Positions 11,001 to 22,509 are shown, counted from the first letter of the stretch. The stretch: 64,000 nt of DNA from Ottelia alismoides (GCA_037367405.1 JAZKJV010000605.1:124001-188000), one strand, 5' to 3'. Numbers and translations: made by a program. The notes: generated by a model from the sequence alone, not told the origin.

Positions 11001-11135
11001 TGTTGAGATTACTGTACATCGTTGGTGTTATTTCTTACTTTATTTTCTTCATGTACCTCTCATGCCCAGGGCCTTTCTGCTATATAAGAGAGCCTTGGGT
11101 CTCATGAATTATCAAGCTATTCATTTTTCCCAACA
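11001..11135 (+). repeat. 3' LTR of Copia-E
   Basis: It starts TGTTGAGATTACTG and ends TTTTTCCCAACA (135 bp). It shares the TATAAGAGAGCC block with the 5' LTR but diverges strongly elsewhere. Confidence 0.88.
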
Positions 11136-11342
11136 ATTAGCAATCACTCGCATCCAGTTTCACCAACTACAAACCATGCATAACTTCAATGAACTTAAAA
11201 GATCACTGGTCCTCCCCTTCAACCAACCATGCAACAAACGAAAAGTGATTGCTAGCTACCCCCATTCTCCCATAGCATCAGTTTGAGTGTCGCAACGTTT
11301 GGGTCCATATACACTCGAGAAAGCCATGCAATCACCACTAGA

Positions 11343-12803
11343 TTTTTTTTGAAGTCAAAAAGGGGAAACCACGCATAGGTGTCCGTCCCAATAATAGTAA
11401 CAAGGAAAAAATTCAGTACAAAAGCCAAGACTCGAGGAGAGTCTTTGCACGAATAATGACATTCTCAACATAAAAATGTTATGAGGATAATATTAACACA
11501 ATGTTATGTTAACCAACACACCCGAACAACGGTAAAATGTTTGAAAAGCTCTGAATTTGGGCAAAAGCGCGGATTGAAAAGCAACTCCCACAAAGTGGAT
11601 TGGCAAGTACAGTCCAACCACTCAAGCCCCATTTGCAGTCAAATTTCTTTAAACTTCTCGCACTCCCATAAAAAATGATCATACGATTCCACCTCTAAAT
11701 CGCAAAGCACATTGGAGCTATCACCAGCATGAAAATTAGAGCACGCCCATCTCTAGTGGGGATTCCGCCATGTCTCATCTATCCTCATCCTTCAGCATGA
11801 CCAAAATCATGTGCACACCAATCAGTTCAAACTCTAGCTCACAACCAGTCATCATGCCAAGCAATAAGAAACCCCCCTCCCCCCCTAGGCACCCACAACA
11901 TCCATGTCTCTAAAATGTGAGAAACAAGGAGCCCCAAACAAGTTCGAAGAATGATTAGTCCATATTTGAATCTTAGTTTTCTTCAAAAGTATCGCATTGA
12001 CATGTCATTCATATAGAAGCTTCTTGATGTTTCCTCTCTTCTCTAGGTCAACCAGACCCCACACATTCCAACTGATAACCTTCATGGAGGCAGGCATTGT
12101 TGGCAACCCTATGGTGACATGCACCACACCCATGTCCTTAGCAATATGTCTTTTGTATGGATCGTGCTCCACATATGGCGATACAAATTGAAGCCTAAGG
12201 AGCCTTGTAAGGGAATCCATTGTCGGACCAATTCGCGTTTTCTTTGCATGGCGGTTATCATCCTATTTTTCCAATGTACATACATAGGGGCGTCGATCAG
12301 GTCCCACCAACTTCGACCACGATAGATGATTGGACAAGCAGTGACCCAATCTGAGTGCTGGAAGACCCTTTACCCTCCATTTGGTATTCGACAAATGTAC
12401 CGAAACACTCCATCGAAGAGTTTCCCCAATGAAAATCCAATTTCAAGGGCACATTAGAGGAGGAACCCCGCAACAAAAGTGGAACTTCAGTTCCAATGGC
12501 TAGATTCTTAGGTTGGAAATATCCACCCACAAACTACTCGGTGGAACATATGGTTGTGGCAGGTCAAACTTCAAAGTGGTCGACACTTTCTCAGCACTAT
12601 GGTTCTTTAGAGACTCGTGAAAATCCAATTAGAACAAGGACATAGATACCATCATCTCTACAATGACCTCTCAATCTTGGAAGGTATATGCTCCTCCCTC
12701 ATCACTATATATGATGTAGCCATTATCATACATGAATTTTGAGAAGTAACTGTGTGATAGCTGATCTCATGTTTGGGACTAAAAGGGTGTGTTGCCTAAA
12801 GGC
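11343..12803 (-). pseudogene. decayed L1-type LINE (LINE-5), 3' half and start of ORF2
   Basis: The 3' terminus on the minus strand ends ...CCCCTTTTTGACTTC plus A8 (11343-11350), the same style of end as LINE-1, -2 and -3. ORF2 begins at 12085 with MKVISWNVWGL, the endonuclease start shared by all L1s here, followed by ILLK.TKIQ. The middle of ORF2, including the reverse transcriptase, is deleted. What follows is the C-terminal zinc finger remnant CDLEVESYDHFLWEC (11680-11740). Upstream (12095-12780) lies a decayed ORF1 with stops. LINE-1 is inserted at 12804, and ORF1 appears to continue at 18871. Confidence 0.7.
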
Positions 12804-12821
12804 ACTACCACCATTATATTT
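12804..12821. repeat. target-site duplication of LINE-1, left copy
   Basis: ACTACCACCATTATATTT, identical to 18853-18870. Its last T residues merge with the LINE poly(T), so the exact length is 15-18 bp. Confidence 0.92.
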
Positions 12822-12994
12822 TTTTTGAGGCTCAAAAAAAGGGGGAGACACTCAACGGTGTTCGCCCCAATATATTACAAAAGTAAGAAAAGAATGTTAC
12901 AGAAAAGGAGAAGTAAAAAATACAGTACTACACACTTAAAAGAGAATCGAATAAGCAACAGAATATCATCACCCCCAAGAAAACCACCTGCGGG

Positions 12995-15900
12995 CTACAC
13001 CGCACACCAGTCATCCAGAAGACGCGAACAATGGATAAGAACGTTATCCCGGTAGAAGCGTTGGCCGGAGAAGAGGGCCTCATTCCTACCCAGCCATATG
13101 CACCACAACCTTGCAATCGGGGCCAAAATGTCCCTCATTTCCCTGTTCCTGTTGCAGAACAAAATCTCGCAGAAGGCAATCAGATCATCCGATCTCACCC
13201 ACTCCAGATCATCCCAGATCCCCCGGACAAAGTGGCAGCCGAAGAACAAATGATCAATAGTTTCCACCTCCGCATCACAAAGGACACAATTAGAACCGAC
13301 GTTAACAAAGAATCTGGCGCATCGATCACGCGTTACAAGCCTCCCTCTGCGAAGAAGCCAAAGGAAGACGCCAATGTGCTCGGGAAGCCTCAAACCCCAA
13401 AGGAACCAACAATCGCGCAAGAGGAGATCAGCCCCGACCGGAGGATGGGGAGCCAACGCCCGATACGCCTTACGCGTGGAAAAGTGTCGTCCTTCCACGT
13501 CCAGTGATCCCGCCCATCATTAGGCCGGTCATAGTCACAGAGGACGTTCAAAAGAGAAACGAAATCATCAAGCCGTTGATCCGAGAAATTTGCGAGAAAG
13601 CGCGGACACCAGCAGCCATCCAACCAACAAGAAGCAACCGTAGCCTCTTTGTCATCCGCCAAAGCAAACAAACGGGGAAAGCGCTCCTTCAAAGAACCCC
13701 TTCCCGACCAATCGTCAAGCCAAAATTTGAAAGAGTCCCCTTCCCCAGTACCAGCCTAAAGAGGGAAACATTCCTATCAAAAACATCCAACATATTACGC
13801 CAGAACGGAGAATGGGGCCCGATGTCACCCCCCCCCCCGCACCATCCCCATCCTCGCATCACCCAGGAACTCCCTGAGAACCTTAATGAAGAAGTTATCC
13901 CCCTGACCCCAAATTCTACTCACCCATTTGAGTAAAAGAGCATCGTTAACAATCCCCAGTCTCCGCACACCCAGGCCACCATCCTGCTTGGCCCTAGTAA
14001 CCTCATCCCAGGTCACAAGATGTACCCCCCTACCCCCTTCTTTCCCCACATGAAGCGGCGCATACAACGTTCAAGTCGCAGACGAATCCCCTTAGGCATG
14101 CGACGAATCGAGAGGAAGAAAATCGGAATAGAGGAAAGCACCGCCTTGAGAAGAACAAGATGACACCCTCTAGATAGCAACGTCGCGCGCCAGCCAGCAA
14201 GGCAAGCCTCCATCTTCTCAACAATCAAACGCCAATCCCGAAGCCTGACCCGGCCCACCACCAGCGGCAAACCAAGGTAATCAATAGGGGACCCACTTGG
14301 AGGAGACCCCAACAGCTGCCCACACTCCACCGCTTCTGCCTGCGACATCCCAAAGGGGATCACCTTGGATTTAGCGCCATTAATCAAGAGCCCCGATAAT
14401 TCGCTGAACAGGTCAAGAGTGATCGCCATACCGGAGACCTCAGAAGTGCCACCCTCGATGAAGCAAATAGTATCATCCGCGAATTGAATTAAGGGCACGC
14501 GCAAGGCGCCCTTAGTAAAGCCATTAGACAGCTCCGCCTCGATCACACGATCCACCATACGTGCCAGCACATCCGAAGCCAACACAAAGAGGAGGGGAGC
14601 GAGGGGACACCCCTGCCGCACCCCCCTTCTCGGCTGGAAGAAGCCCCCAACCACCCGACCATTAACCAAGACAGAGAGACTCACGCACCGACGCATCCAT
14701 GAAATCAAGACCTCAGGGAATCCCCTCCTCCTCAATACAGACCACAAGAATCGCCACTCCAAGCAATCATACGCCTTCGCAAAGTCGATCTTCCAAAGTA
14801 CCCCCTTCTTGTCATAGCTCTTCCAATCAGCGACCAACTCAGAAGCCACCGCGATGCAATCCGAAATCTGCTTGCCCCTAATGAAGGCAGTCTGGGCCGG
14901 AGAAACAAGTGAGTCCAGTACACGAGCAAGCCGTCTGGCTAAGACCTTAGCAATGATAAGATAAATCCCATTCGAGATCGAGATAGGACGGTAGTCCTCG
15001 ATACGATTCGTCGCCGAGGATTTAGGGATCAAGACAATGATGGCCCTATTAATCCTATCAAAACCAGCATTCCCAACACAAAATTCGCTTACCACCTCCA
15101 TAACATCATTGGCCACCACCTCCCAAAAATCACGATAAAAAGCCACCGAAAACCCGTCAGGGCCCGAGGATTCATCAGCATTCAAGTCCCAAACGGCCAA
15201 AGTTGCAAAAGTCGATAGTCGGTACTCGGTCGGTCGGGTCATTGACTAAGGATTAATCGGCAGTCGGGTGATTAATCGGATTTAGTCGGGATTTAATCGG
15301 TTTTGATTTTTTAAATATATAAATCATTTTTATACATATATTATTATATATGTACATAGATTTGTATATATTTTTACTATCATAATGAATTAAAAGAAGT
15401 AATTGAATTTAAATAAAACATTAAGCATATTAGAATAAGTTTGCTTTTAAAAAAGTAAAAAATATGGTATCCCCAAGCAAAAATTGATTGATTAGTGGAC
15501 CTAGTCGGAATTAGTCGGTACTCGGTCGGCCACCCCACTGACTAGACTAGTCGGACCTACTAGTCGTGCTAGTCGGGTGACTTTTACAACATTGCAAACG
15601 GCCTCCTTACGAAGGAAATTGGCCTAGTCAAGGCCTCAGAGTCCAAGGACGATAAAGAAGGGGCCCCAAGGCCCAGCCAGCGCCATCTGCGCGGTGAGCG
15701 GCTCGCAGAGAACCGCTTGAAATGATCCACAATGGCGAGCCCTATCTCCCTCTCCCCACAAACTTAAGCACCATTAATGTTAAGAGATCGAATTGAGTTA
15801 TAGCGCTTTCTACCGCTAGCCACACGGCGAAAAAAGGCCATAATGGCATCACCATCTTTGAGCCATTTCATGCGCGATCGCTGACGCCACTCAATATTCC

Positions 15901-16921
15901 TTATCTTGTCCTCCGCCGCGACCTTATTTTGTGCAGCAAGGCGCTCATGAAGTTCCTCAGGCAACAGGTCCCTATCATTCCCAGCCCGATCAAGGAGCGC
16001 AATGACATCCTCCACCGCCGCCCTTGCGGCAACACGCGCCAACCTCGACTCCTTCTTGAACCTCGCAAGTAATTTCCGCAAAGAAGCAAGCTTCTGATCA
16101 AGTCTATGAGCTGCAGACCCCGCAAAAGAAGCTTGATTCCAGTACGTCTTCACTACATCTTTGAAATTAGGTTCCTGGAGCCAGCATTTTTCGTATCGGA
16201 AAAGGCCCCGTGCCCGATGGCCCTTACCAGACTCCCACATAATATGATTGTGGTCAGAGAAGGAGCGGGGGCGAGAAGACACCGAGCAGAGAGGGAAAGC
16301 CTCCATAAGTTTCCCAGAAGCCAAGAACCGATCAATGCTAGATCGAGTCGAATTATTCCTCCAAGTGTAGGATATATCATCAGGCACCAAACCCTCCAGA
16401 GCTAGGTCATCCAAAAGCTCAATAAAATCCCGCGACCCCGGGTCCTGGCCCCCCAGGCCCCGAGGGCGATCCGAAGAGTGAACTGTCACATTGAAATCCC
16501 CCCCCAAGAGCCAAGGAAGCCCCTCAAAAGCGGTAGCTGCATCACGAAGATCCGTCCAAAGCTCCCTCCGCAAAATGTGGCAAGTAGGGGCATAAATACA
16601 GGAGAAGGCAATAGGCACAAGAGAATCAGCCCGGGTCAACACCACCGAAAGCATATGTCTTCCCGGCCGAATCGAGGAGAAGGAGAACGCCGCAGAACGC
16701 CAAGCCAGCAAGAAAACCCCCGCCGTCCCAACCGCATCCACCGCCCGAAACTCGTCCAGAGGGCCCGCACCAAAAGAGCGCCAAAGAGTATCGTTCAACC
16801 CCCTCAATTTCGTTTCTTGAATAAAAGCAATATCGCAGCCCCACTCGGAGAATCGCGAGCCCAAAGAGTGCCTCTTGTCATCCTCCCCAAGGCCCCTAAT
16901 GTTCCAGGAGAGAACCTTCAT
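12995..16921 (-). pseudogene. LINE-1 ORF2, endonuclease and reverse transcriptase, MITE-interrupted
   Basis: The endonuclease (16921-15764) has MKVLSWNIRGLG, FIQETKL, CIYAPT, GGDFNV and FSDHNHIMW. A stop follows NINGA (about 15768). The reverse transcriptase starts LRKEAVWDLNADE, is interrupted at V-W by the MITE, and resumes to 14013 with GPDGF, PISISNGIYLI, TAFIRGKQISD, WKIDFAKAYD, GVRQGCPLAP and QFADDTICF (the L1-type F/YADD catalytic motif). After a frame change come GLGVRRL, a WTWKDDTF segment and the C-terminal zinc finger CVLCDAEVETIDHLFFGC with WLGRNEALF. There is no RNase H. Domain order and length fit an intact plant L1 ORF2 of about 1180 codons, like LINE-3. Confidence 0.9.
15190..15602. 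mobile_element. hAT-like MITE with AGTCGG repeats, copy 1, in LINE-1
   Basis: The element proper is 15198-15594 (397 bp), flanked by an exact 8-bp duplication CAAACGGC (15190-15197 and 15595-15602). Terminal inverted repeats are CAAAGTTGCAAAAGTCG and CAATGTTGTAAAAGTCA. Both ends carry clusters of GTCGG/CCGAC hexamers, and the centre is AT-rich. It has no coding capacity. Removing it restores the LINE-1 frame EAVWDLN, which proves the borders. A second copy lies at 25900. Confidence 0.93.
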
Positions 16922-18850
16922 TAAAGACCACCAGAGCCACCCCCAAGGACACTGAGACCAGCCTCCTCCGCCACGGATTCTCGCAACGTCGCACAGGAAT
17001 GCTTCATCAATGAACCGAGCCGAGAGCGGTTATGCCTCCGATAACGTTTCCCCGACCGCTTGTCTGAGAGGCCCCCCACATCAGAAGCAGTTGCCCCATC
17101 AGAAAAGTTCCCCAAGAGACCACCAGAAGGAGCCATCACCGAAGAAGCCCCCCGGTCCATAGGAGTGGGGGGAGGGGGATCGGGCAAGTGACGAAGCAAC
17201 AGGGGTCGAACAAAGCACCTCCGAGTCCGAGTGCACACCCACTTCCTCCAAATGAATCCGGGGGACCAAATCCGAAGGAGAGTCGAGCAGCGTAATCGGG
17301 TCATTGGGCCACCACTTCGTCGGCCAAGTACCGAAGTTTAGAGATCCGTTAAAGCCCATCGCTCCGCGGGCAGACACAGGACCCAAGAACCGCAACTGCA
17401 AAGCACTAGCCGACAAAACCGGTCGAGGTTGAGGAAGCGAATTGTCCTCGGCCGGCCCCAAATCAAAGAAACCGGTCCTTTCTGACGCAAGACACAGCAC
17501 CCGATGTTGCACCTCAAAGGGACAAGAAGAGTAGAACACAGGGGGCGACGCTTCGGAATATCCCCCCAAACACGCCACCTGGCATTCAGAAGACGAGGCG
17601 ACATCCCCAAGCCCCGAGCCAGCCGGACCGACCAAAGTAGCCGGTCGAACAGGATTAGCCACCGGCACCGGCGACAGGGCGACGACAGAGAGCTCCACCT
17701 TGAAGCGCCAACGGCCAATTTTCAAAGTCCCGAAGAAAAGCTTGCCAATCGCATCGCGTAGGAAACCCCTGCTGCACTCCAAGAGAACCTGAGTGACCCT
17801 CCAGTCCGCGTCCGGCGAGAGACCACCATCCACGATTGCCAGAACTTCCCCCCATTGTCGGAATGTCTTGCAGAGACAGGGGACAGTTCGAGAGAGAAAT
17901 GGCACACCACGAAGCTCCGCAACACAGACCTCAGTGTCTGAGAATGCACCATCCGCAACACGAAGCAATCTCCAAACAACATCTTCGGTATCACCATTTC
18001 GAATAAGCCTTTCCCGTTGCTCCGGGGTAAGGCCACGAACACAGCATCGCAAGGAATCAAGAACTTGGAAATCCCCATTGAAGCGGGGGCCCAGAAAGCC
18101 AAGAAGGTGAGATCTAATACCATCTCAAACCACGCAGCTCCGGCGTGCAAGCCCCACAGCCGCGACGTAGCGACCCTCGTCATGCATCCCCATTCCATGC
18201 ACCGCCTTCCCATGCACCGTCATCCCATGCACACCCTTTCCATGCAAGCCAACAACCCAAGGCGGTTCTTCCCCCGCTACGTTCTCAACCGTCGTGCCAC
18301 CCTCACCATCCACCTCGACGCCCGCACCACGAAGATCACCGCCAGATGAAATGACGCGAGGCGCTTCCACCACCTGAGCATAGGAACGGACCTCCCTTCC
18401 AACGGCAGGAGCAAAGCAAGCCGCCTCCGACGTCGAAATGCTCCCATGCATCCCCGACCGGGCCTTCACCCCAGACAGAGAAGAGCCACGATCACCAAGA
18501 GCGCGCCAGCATGAAGCTTGCCGATGACCCGACTGTCCACAAGCAAAGCAACAAGGGAGGAGCCGACAGAACGAAGCAACATGACCATGCTCACCGCACC
18601 TAAAACATCTCTTCTCCGGCTTCTTGTGAGAGACCTGCACCCACTCTTCCTCCACCTCCCGCCGCCTCTCGCCGCCCTTTCCATGCAGCGGATTCTCAGC
18701 ATCGAGCCCGGGGACCACCCCCTTCCCCTTCGCAGCAACCCCACCCGAGAGAGCACCACCAGCAGCCCCCGACCTTTCAGACATCGCACCGCCTTTCGCC
18801 ATCGCTCTCCACCGACGCTCCATCCAGCCTCCCCACTCCTGGAGCAGCAT
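16921..18850 (-). pseudogene. LINE-1 ORF1, nucleic-acid-binding protein
   Basis: The N-terminal part (18850-18125) carries two CCHC zinc knuckles, CFRCGEHGHVASFC and CFACGQSGHRQASC, expected to bind LINE RNA. A second piece (18052-17099) holds the DUF4283-like core with RGVPFLS, RQWGEVLAI, SPDADW and GTLKIGRWRFKVELSVV. The third (17304-16921) gives the tail SCATLRESVAEEAGLSVLGGGS. The three pieces are in different frames, so at least two frameshifts exist. The tail SC....E.VAEAAG is shared with LINE-2 and LINE-3. The stop TAA overlaps the ORF2 ATG as TAATG. Confidence 0.85.
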
Positions 18851-18852
18851 CA

Positions 18853-18870
18853 ACTACCACCATTATATTT
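18853..18870. repeat. target-site duplication of LINE-1, right copy
   Basis: ACTACCACCATTATATTT, identical to 12804-12821 at the other end of LINE-1. Confidence 0.92.
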
Positions 18871-19060
18871 CAAGCCTTAATGACAAAATGCCCTCCTGAT
18901 TGAGGTCAAATCCCAATGGAAATCCACCCTTTGCAACTATGTTCTTCCTTCTTAATTCTTGATATATTTTTGGCTAGGTTTCTAATGGAGGTCCATCCCA
19001 TCGTTTCTCAAAAAAATTTTGTTCCTTCCTCTTACACCCAACTCCCTCCACCTTCTTCTA
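18871..19060 (-). pseudogene. probable ORF1 continuation of LINE-5
   Basis: On the minus strand this flank reads, with frame changes, EKRWDGPPLET, KNI..KGGFPLGFDLNQEG and then the point where LINE-1 entered. The style resembles LINE ORF1, and the position next to the target duplication supports continuity with 12803. The upstream border of LINE-5 cannot be placed. Confidence 0.4.
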
Positions 19061-20428
19061 TTCCATCATGCCTATGGCGATCTCCGTCTCACAACAAACA
19101 AGAACATGACCAACAAGTTCATGGCTAGCACGCCACATGCTCCTCCCTAGTGTAGCTACAACACCCCATGCTCTCGCAATTGAGCCCTTCACCAAGAGCT
19201 TAAGGGGACACTACCACGAGCGACAAAAAGCTCCTCTGCATGTCTTAGATATGTCACCTCCTACAATAGCTCCACCATTCACCATTGCATTAGTAGTCTC
19301 CTATACTTCAATAGTTAGTGTACTTTTCCCTTGATATTCTTTGAAGATTGGGGATCAAACATCCCCCTACCAAAGGTCAACATACATTGGCTTCTCCTAG
19401 AGACTTCTTCCCTTGGTACCTCCCTCAATTGCTCCAAGCTCTATCCTAGGTCGAACTTGCCTTTAGGAACTTAACCAACTACATGTTAGGTCAAAGTGCA
19501 ATGAACATTGGGTCGGTCCATCAAGGATTTCGATCACGCAAATGATAAGCCTTACGGAGATTACAGTCCTTTGAAGTTGGTAGGATCTCCAGCACAACTA
19601 CAATAAGTGAGTACAATGCCCATGACCTTGTCTTGGGGGAAAGCTCTATCACAATCACTTTTATTAGGGGAAGCTCAACATACCCTATTTGTGGGGGACG
19701 GTTGCAGTTAAGAGGGCAATCGATGACAAAACTTCCTGAAGGGAGAGCATCTAGTGGAGGAGGGTTCCAACCACCTTGCAAAGGATGAGGGTTTAGTCAA
19801 GCTCGTAGAGATGGAGAATTTCCACTAGTGCTTGTTTGCAGAACTTTGCAATTAGCGAGCATGTTAGGATGATAGGATGAGAAGTTTGAGAGGTTGTTCT
19901 TAAGGTTGGAAAGATAGTGATAGTAATCTGACTCTTTAACCCCCAAAACTTTCTAAAACAAATTTAATAAATCAAGTGTTACATTGTTACTCCTTAAAGT
20001 ACATGTATGGCATGGAAATTGGATCTACATTTTAGGTACTTTTATGTAGTTTACTCCTTTTATTTTATGGTGGAATAGTAACCAAAACCTCTTACATCAC
20101 CTGCTCCCGAACATATCTAATTATTGACCAATAAAATCAAGTTCAAAAGTGTAAAGCGAAGCAAAAGTATAATATTAGGCGGTGCGATGTCACTGTTCAG
20201 CCACCAACAACCACAGTCTAATATTACGAGGTTCACTGTTCACTGGACTACGTCCTCAGCAGTAGTGGTGGATCATTCTCTAATATGGTGATAGAAAGGC
20301 AGTACATAGGATGAGTATTATCCTTAACCTTAGGGGTTTATAAAGTACTTTCATACAGACATCCCCTTAAATGGGCAGATCCACTAATTTGGTGTGTGGT
20401 CCCTGGGCCATCATAGGGGAGGAGAGGC

Positions 20429-20475
20429 ATATCAACAAAAAACTTTTTTTTGAGAAGTATATCAACAAAAAACTT
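20429..20475 (-). mobile_element. ultra-short LINE-tail insertion with 17-bp duplication
   Basis: The 17-bp sequence ATATCAACAAAAAACTT occurs twice (20429-20445 and 20459-20475). The copies are separated by only 13 nt, TTTTTTGAGAAGT. On the minus strand the insert reads ACTTCTC plus an A-run, the form of the LINE 3' terminus in this window (...CTC/TTC plus A-run). The structure fits target-primed reverse transcription aborted after a few bases. Confidence 0.65.
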
Positions 20476-20650
20476 ATGTGAACTGACTGCAGGGAGAGGG
20501 GAATAGTTTGTTAAGCACATATGGAATATCCTATAACTGATGTTTCCCGTTTACACTTCTTCTAATTGGTGTTTCTTCAATGAATTACAGTTATTTCAAG
20601 AATCATACCTCCTTGGTCATCTTAAATAAGAAATTATTTTCTAATAGCCA

Positions 20651-20659
20651 AATAGTATA
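20651..20659. repeat. 9-bp target duplication, left copy (AATAGTATA)
   Basis: It matches TATAGTATA at 22510-22518 in 8 of 9 positions, next to the inverted repeat. The 9-bp size is typical of Mutator-like elements. Confidence 0.7.
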
Positions 20660-20729
20660 GGGATATTTACACCCATAACCCTGAGTAGTTACGTAATTAC
20701 CCCGGAAACCCTCGATAATTAATAATTAC
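20660..20729 (+). repeat. left terminal inverted repeat
   Basis: It starts GGGATATTTACACCCATAAC and pairs with the reverse complement of 22440-22509; about 9 mismatches in 70 are seen by eye. Confidence 0.85.
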
Positions 20730-20772
20730 ATGAGTAACCTCGAATAATCCTTAACTCTTACATGACATAACC

Positions 20773-21963
20773 ATGTGTTATGTTCAGTTTGGTATGGCCG
20801 TTATATTTGAGGGCTTCCGTGAGAAAAAGACCAAATTACCCCTAATGCTCATTTTTATTTACAGATCATACCATCTTAGTAACCAACATCCTGCCGACCC
20901 CCCCTACGCCTCCGACCCGAGCTCCCTCGACCCCATCCCACCCTTCAGCCCGGAGCTCCCCCGACCTCCTCCCACCCTCCAGCCCGGAGCTCCCCCCCCA
21001 GCGTTTGAGTTCTTTACCAAGTCTCTGTTCAATACGGATCCGAGGAACACGGGTGGCACAGATGCGCCGGGGATTATCATGAAGTGGGTACTCCTGCAGT
21101 TGGGTCCTCTCATCTCCCTTGGCCTCCCGCCGGTGATCGATGACATGCTCCTCAAGACGGCGCCCCTGCCGACATTTCTGGTCAGATCCGACTACCAGAG
21201 GCTCTACGACTTCTTCTACACGGTTGCAGCTCCCGCGCTGGACGAAGCCGAGAAGATGGGTATTTCTCGTGAGGAGGCGTGTCACAATATCATTTTCGCC
21301 ATCTGCTTCAACGCGTGGGGGGGTTTGAAGATCTTCTTCCCCACCATCTTCAAATGGGTCGGCGGCGGCGGCGCGAAGCTCCACTCCCAGCTTCGTAACG
21401 AGGTCCGGTCCGTCGTGACGAGGCACGGCGGCGAGGTGACGATGAGAGTGATCGAGGAGATGCCCCTGGTTAAGTCGGTGGTGTACGAGGCCTTCAGGAT
21501 CGAGCCACCAGTGCCGATGCAGTACGGGAAGGCGGAGGAGGATCTGGTGGTGGAGAGCCACGACGTGGCATACAAGGTGAAGAAGGGGGAGATGCTCTTC
21601 GGGTACCAGTCGTTCGCGACCAAGGACCCGAGGGTGTTCGAGAGGGCAGAGGAGTTCGTGGCGGAGAGGTTCAAGGGGGATGAAGGCGAGAAACTGCTGA
21701 AGTACGTAGTTTGGTCCAACGGGCTGGAGACGGAGAAGCCAACGGCGGACAACGAGCAGTGCGTGGGGAAGGACTTCGTGGTGCTCACGACGAGGTTGCT
21801 GGTGGTGGAGCTCTTCCTGCGGTACGACTCCTACGATGTGGACGTTCGCTCTCGAGACGGCGGTGACGCTCACGTCGCTGAAGAGGGCCACCGACAGTTG
21901 AAATCAAAGAGAAACCTCGCCGGTGAGGTTGATGGCATCATCCACTCTAGTCTGACTCGTTGA
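20773..21963 (+). pseudogene. truncated allene oxide synthase (CYP74A-like), captured
   Basis: Allene oxide synthase converts 13-hydroperoxy-linolenate to allene oxide in jasmonate synthesis, in plastids. From about residue 75 of this 396-codon frame the protein follows CYP74A: the F..KSLF segment, WVLLQLGP, SDYQRLYDFFY, GISREEACHNIIFA, CFNAWGGLKIFFP (I-helix region), YEAFRIEPPVP.QYG (ExxR, E239-R242) and the CYP74 heme loop NEQCVGKDF (C330). RIEPPVP-QYG and NG.E...PT..N.QC.GKD favour AOS over hydroperoxide lyase. The first roughly 220 residues of the enzyme, with the plastid signal, are missing and replaced by a P-rich leader. A short deletion near 21850 shifts the frame: the true tail, with VTLTSLKRAT, is readable in another frame up to TGA 21899-21901. 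No introns are seen; CYP74A genes are often intronless. Confidence 0.88.
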
Positions 21964-22439
21964 TTGGGTGTCTGATTGAGAGAACGCAACTGGAAGGATC
22001 CCAGAGCATAGTTGTTTTTTCTGCACATATCGGGATGTTGGCACCGAAGTAGTTCAACGTGTTTCCATCGAGGAGGAGGGCACCAGTCTGGTTTCAGAAA
22101 CACATTCTCAGTGCCTGATGTTGTATGTTTGTGCATAAACCAAAATCGCAGGTTGGTTTTTGAGTATTGAGGACTATGTACTTAAATATTCAGGTCCTGG
22201 AAGAGGAAGAAGGAGAGGGGGAGGTGGTCGGCAGGGGTGGGTGGGAGGAGGAAGAAGGGAGAGCGGGGCGCTGGAGGATGAAGAAGGTAGGGGATGGGTT
22301 TTTTTGTTTTTTTTTTTGATTAACTTCAACCGTTAGATGTAGGATTGGTTAGATTAACTCACTACTTGGGTTGAGTTAATGATCAAAACCAACGGAGGGT
22401 TATGGGTGTAAAACGGAGTATTTATTTAAGGTCTTGAAT

Positions 22440-22509
22440 GTAATTCGTGGTTATCGATGGTTCCTGGGGTAATTACGGAACTACTCAGGTTTATGGGTGT
22501 AAATATCCC
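22440..22509 (-). repeat. right terminal inverted repeat
   Basis: It is the reverse complement of 20660-20729 with about 9 mismatches and ends ...GTGTAAATATCCC. Confidence 0.85.

Larger units (their letters stand above)
6440..11135 (+). mobile_element. Ty1/copia retrotransposon Copia-E, degenerate
   Basis: This is a complete but dead copia element of 4.7 kb with short LTRs (142 and 135 bp), a primer site, gag, protease, integrase, reverse transcriptase and RNase H in copia order, and a polypurine tract. The flanks GTTAG (6435-6439) and ATTAG (11136-11140) are a 4-of-5 target duplication. The LTRs differ at many positions, so insertion is old. A GC-rich leader (6630-6870) contains a run of 14 C. 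An internal deletion near 8375 removes the gag-pre-integrase and the start of integrase. It belongs to the same broad lineage as Copia-A, -B and -C. Confidence 0.92.
12822..18852 (-). mobile_element. near full-length L1-type LINE (LINE-1)
   Basis: This is a 6.0 kb LINE on the minus strand. It has ORF1 with two CCHC knuckles, ORF2 with endonuclease, reverse transcriptase and C-terminal zinc finger, and a 3' terminus ending GAGCCTC plus an A-tail at 12822. It is flanked by a perfect 18-bp duplication, and the host is the older LINE-5. The first ATG of ORF1 lies 2 nt inside the element, so it is either exactly full length or slightly 5' truncated. A hAT MITE sits in ORF2, and frameshifts and stops make it defective, but the intact duplication says that insertion is fairly recent. 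Confidence 0.93.
19061..20659. other. spacer without a recognisable gene
   Basis: No domain or long frame stands out. The only feature is the micro-duplication at 20429-20475 described separately. The sequence may include more decayed LINE-5 ORF1, but I cannot support that. Confidence 0.5.
20660..22509 (+). mobile_element. Pack-MULE-type element carrying an AOS gene fragment
   Basis: The ends are inverted repeats of about 70 bp (20660-20729 and 22440-22509) starting GGGATATTTACACCC, matching at about 61 of 70 positions. They are flanked by a 9-bp near-duplication. No transposase is present. Inside lies a GC-rich block (20890-21900) containing part of a cytochrome P450 gene. The internal flanks next to the repeats are AT-rich. 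Long inverted repeats, a 9-bp duplication and a captured gene piece without transposase define the Pack-MULE type. The superfamily is inferred from TIR length and duplication size only. Confidence 0.8.

Noticed and set aside
15198..15594. Repeated AGTCGG units considered as a CRISPR-like or satellite array
   Set aside because: The units are clustered at both ends of an element with inverted termini and an 8-bp target duplication; there are no unique spacers of constant size and the organism is a plant.
20866..21891. 341-codon minus-strand frame opposite the AOS fragment
   Set aside because: It is the antisense shadow of a GC-rich coding sequence; its H/R/L-rich protein has no domain, while the plus strand has clear CYP74A motifs.
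22290..22325. T-runs followed by GATTAAC as a possible fifth LINE-tail insertion
   Set aside because: No flanking direct repeat was found on either side.
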